Shown: one piece after another, positions 45,081 through 45,714 of the stretch
Layout of the letters: each line of letters starts with the position of its first letter
Numbering within the stretch: the first letter of the stretch is position 1
From: Anseongella ginsenosidimutans
GTDB lineage: Bacteria > Bacteroidota > Bacteroidia > Sphingobacteriales > Sphingobacteriaceae
Direction: 5' to 3'
Length of the DNA: 45,714 nt
NCBI GenBank assembly: GCA_029268045.1
Contig: JAJUHF010000010.1
Location: 1 to 45,714 of the forward strand
Notes under the pieces: generated by a model
What the model saw: only the letters and a program-made list of their open reading frames with translations
Told to the model about the DNA's origin: nothing
Databases searched by the model: none
Program-made: the position numbers and the translations under genes

Positions 45081-45714
45081 TCAGACAATTTGCAAATCAA
45101 TTCCCGCGGCATACAATCCCAGGATCAACAAACCCACGGCGATCCGGTAGTATCCGAACACTTTGAATCCGTGTCGCGTAAGATAGGAAATAAATGATTT
45201 GATCGCCAGAATGGCGACGATAAAACCTACAACGTTGCCGATGAGCAGGAGGGTGAGGTATTCGCCCTTGAATTCGAATCCCAATTGATAGAAATCATAT
45301 AATTTCTTACAGGTTGCGGCGAACATCGTCGGGACCGCCAAAAAAAAGGAAAACTCGGCCGCCTGCTTTTTGTTCAGTTTCTGCACCAGTCCACCGATGA
45401 TGGTGGAAGCCGAACGGGAAACGCCGGGGATCATGGCAATGCACTGGAATAGCCCAATGCGGAACGCGTCCCCGTAAGTCAGTTTTTTGTCCGGGTTGTT
45501 TTCGGATCGTTCAAACCATTTGTCGAGCAACAGGAAAACGATCCCTCCCAGTAAAAGCATGATGGCCACCACAACAACGCTTTCCAGCAGGAGGTCGATC
45601 CAGTCTGAAAGCAACAAGCCGATGACGGCTGCCGGGATGACGCCGACGAGCAATTTCCAGTAAAAATCAAAGCTTTGGAAAAAACGTTTCCAGTACAGGA
45701 CGACCACCGAGAGA
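45081..45714 (-). CDS. uppP: undecaprenyl-diphosphatase, partial (5' end beyond window)
   Basis: The frame is open to the right edge, so the GTG at 45707 is internal; about 210 C-terminal residues are visible. This membrane enzyme of the BacA type recycles undecaprenyl pyrophosphate for cell-wall and polysaccharide synthesis. The second catalytic motif is present ([20 protein letters not shown]), and the surrounding residues form about six membrane segments. The first motif (the EGxTEF-type segment) must lie outside the window. It is the first visible gene of a run with truB and ribF. Confidence 0.93.
   Translation of the reverse strand, partial: LSVVVLYWKRFFQSFDFYWKLLVGVIPAAVIGLLLSDWIDLLLESVVVVAIMLLLGGIVFLLLDKWFERSENNPDKKLTYGDAFRIGLFQCIAMIPGVSRSASTIIGGLVQKLNKKQAAEFSFFLAVPTMFAATCKKLYDFYQLGFEFKGEYLTLLLIGNVVGFIVAILAIKSFISYLTRHGFKVFGYYRIAVGLLILGLYAAGIDLQIV

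Overview
The window is chromosomal DNA of a Bacteroidota bacterium. The evidence is three SusC/SusD outer-membrane pairs, a SusC with an STN domain beside FecR and ECF sigma genes, and promoters of the TTTG / TAnnTTTG type. Base composition is moderately GC-rich. I cannot resolve the class: the uppP-truB-ribF order and the STN/FecR regulation would suit a Cytophagales- or Chitinophagales-like lineage or a GC-rich flavobacterium.

Layout. (A) 2-6921, plus strand: a left-truncated and a complete GH63/MGH1-like glycoside hydrolase (tandem paralogues), a large secreted TIM-barrel-like protein fused to an FGE/SUMF1-like domain without the FGE cysteine pair, and a lipoprotein galactose mutarotase. 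A small secreted-protein gene broken by one in-frame stop follows (6997-7491). (B) 7504-12657: an SLC13/DASS anion transporter, a conserved ECF sigma factor with its own terminator, and uvrA. (C) 24720 down to 12747, minus strand: ECF sigma, FecR anti-sigma, STN-SusC, SusD and three Cys-type secreted sulfatases. (D) 24939-42441, plus strand, divergent from C: two diverged susCD pairs in tandem, a GH99-like protein, a 1320-residue fusion of a DUF5722-like domain with a GH99-like and a CBM9-like domain, and a GH78-like alpha-L-rhamnosidase. (E) 45714 down to 42427, minus strand: uppP (partial), truB, ribF and a DUF4412-type secreted protein.

How it fits together. C and D look like one polysaccharide utilisation locus read outward from a shared control region (24721-24938). 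The STN-SusC should sense substrate and signal through FecR to the ECF sigma. Three SusCD pairs import oligosaccharides, sulfatases remove sulfate, and the TIM-barrel and GH78-like enzymes cut the backbone or side chains. Sulfatases plus a rhamnosidase and no recognisable polysaccharide lyase suggest a sulfated, rhamnose-containing algal glycan; this is inference. Operon A, separated by core genes, may serve the same or a related glycan.

Most notable points: a predicted antisense small RNA of about 90 nt opposite the leader of the STN-susC, with a full promoter and a hairpin/T7 terminator; the DUF5722-like/GH99-like fusion; the GH-like/FGE-like fusion lacking catalytic cysteines; and several inverted repeats at control positions. 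No stretch over 300 bases lacks a gene. I saw no tRNA, rRNA, CRISPR array, insertion sequence or phage gene.
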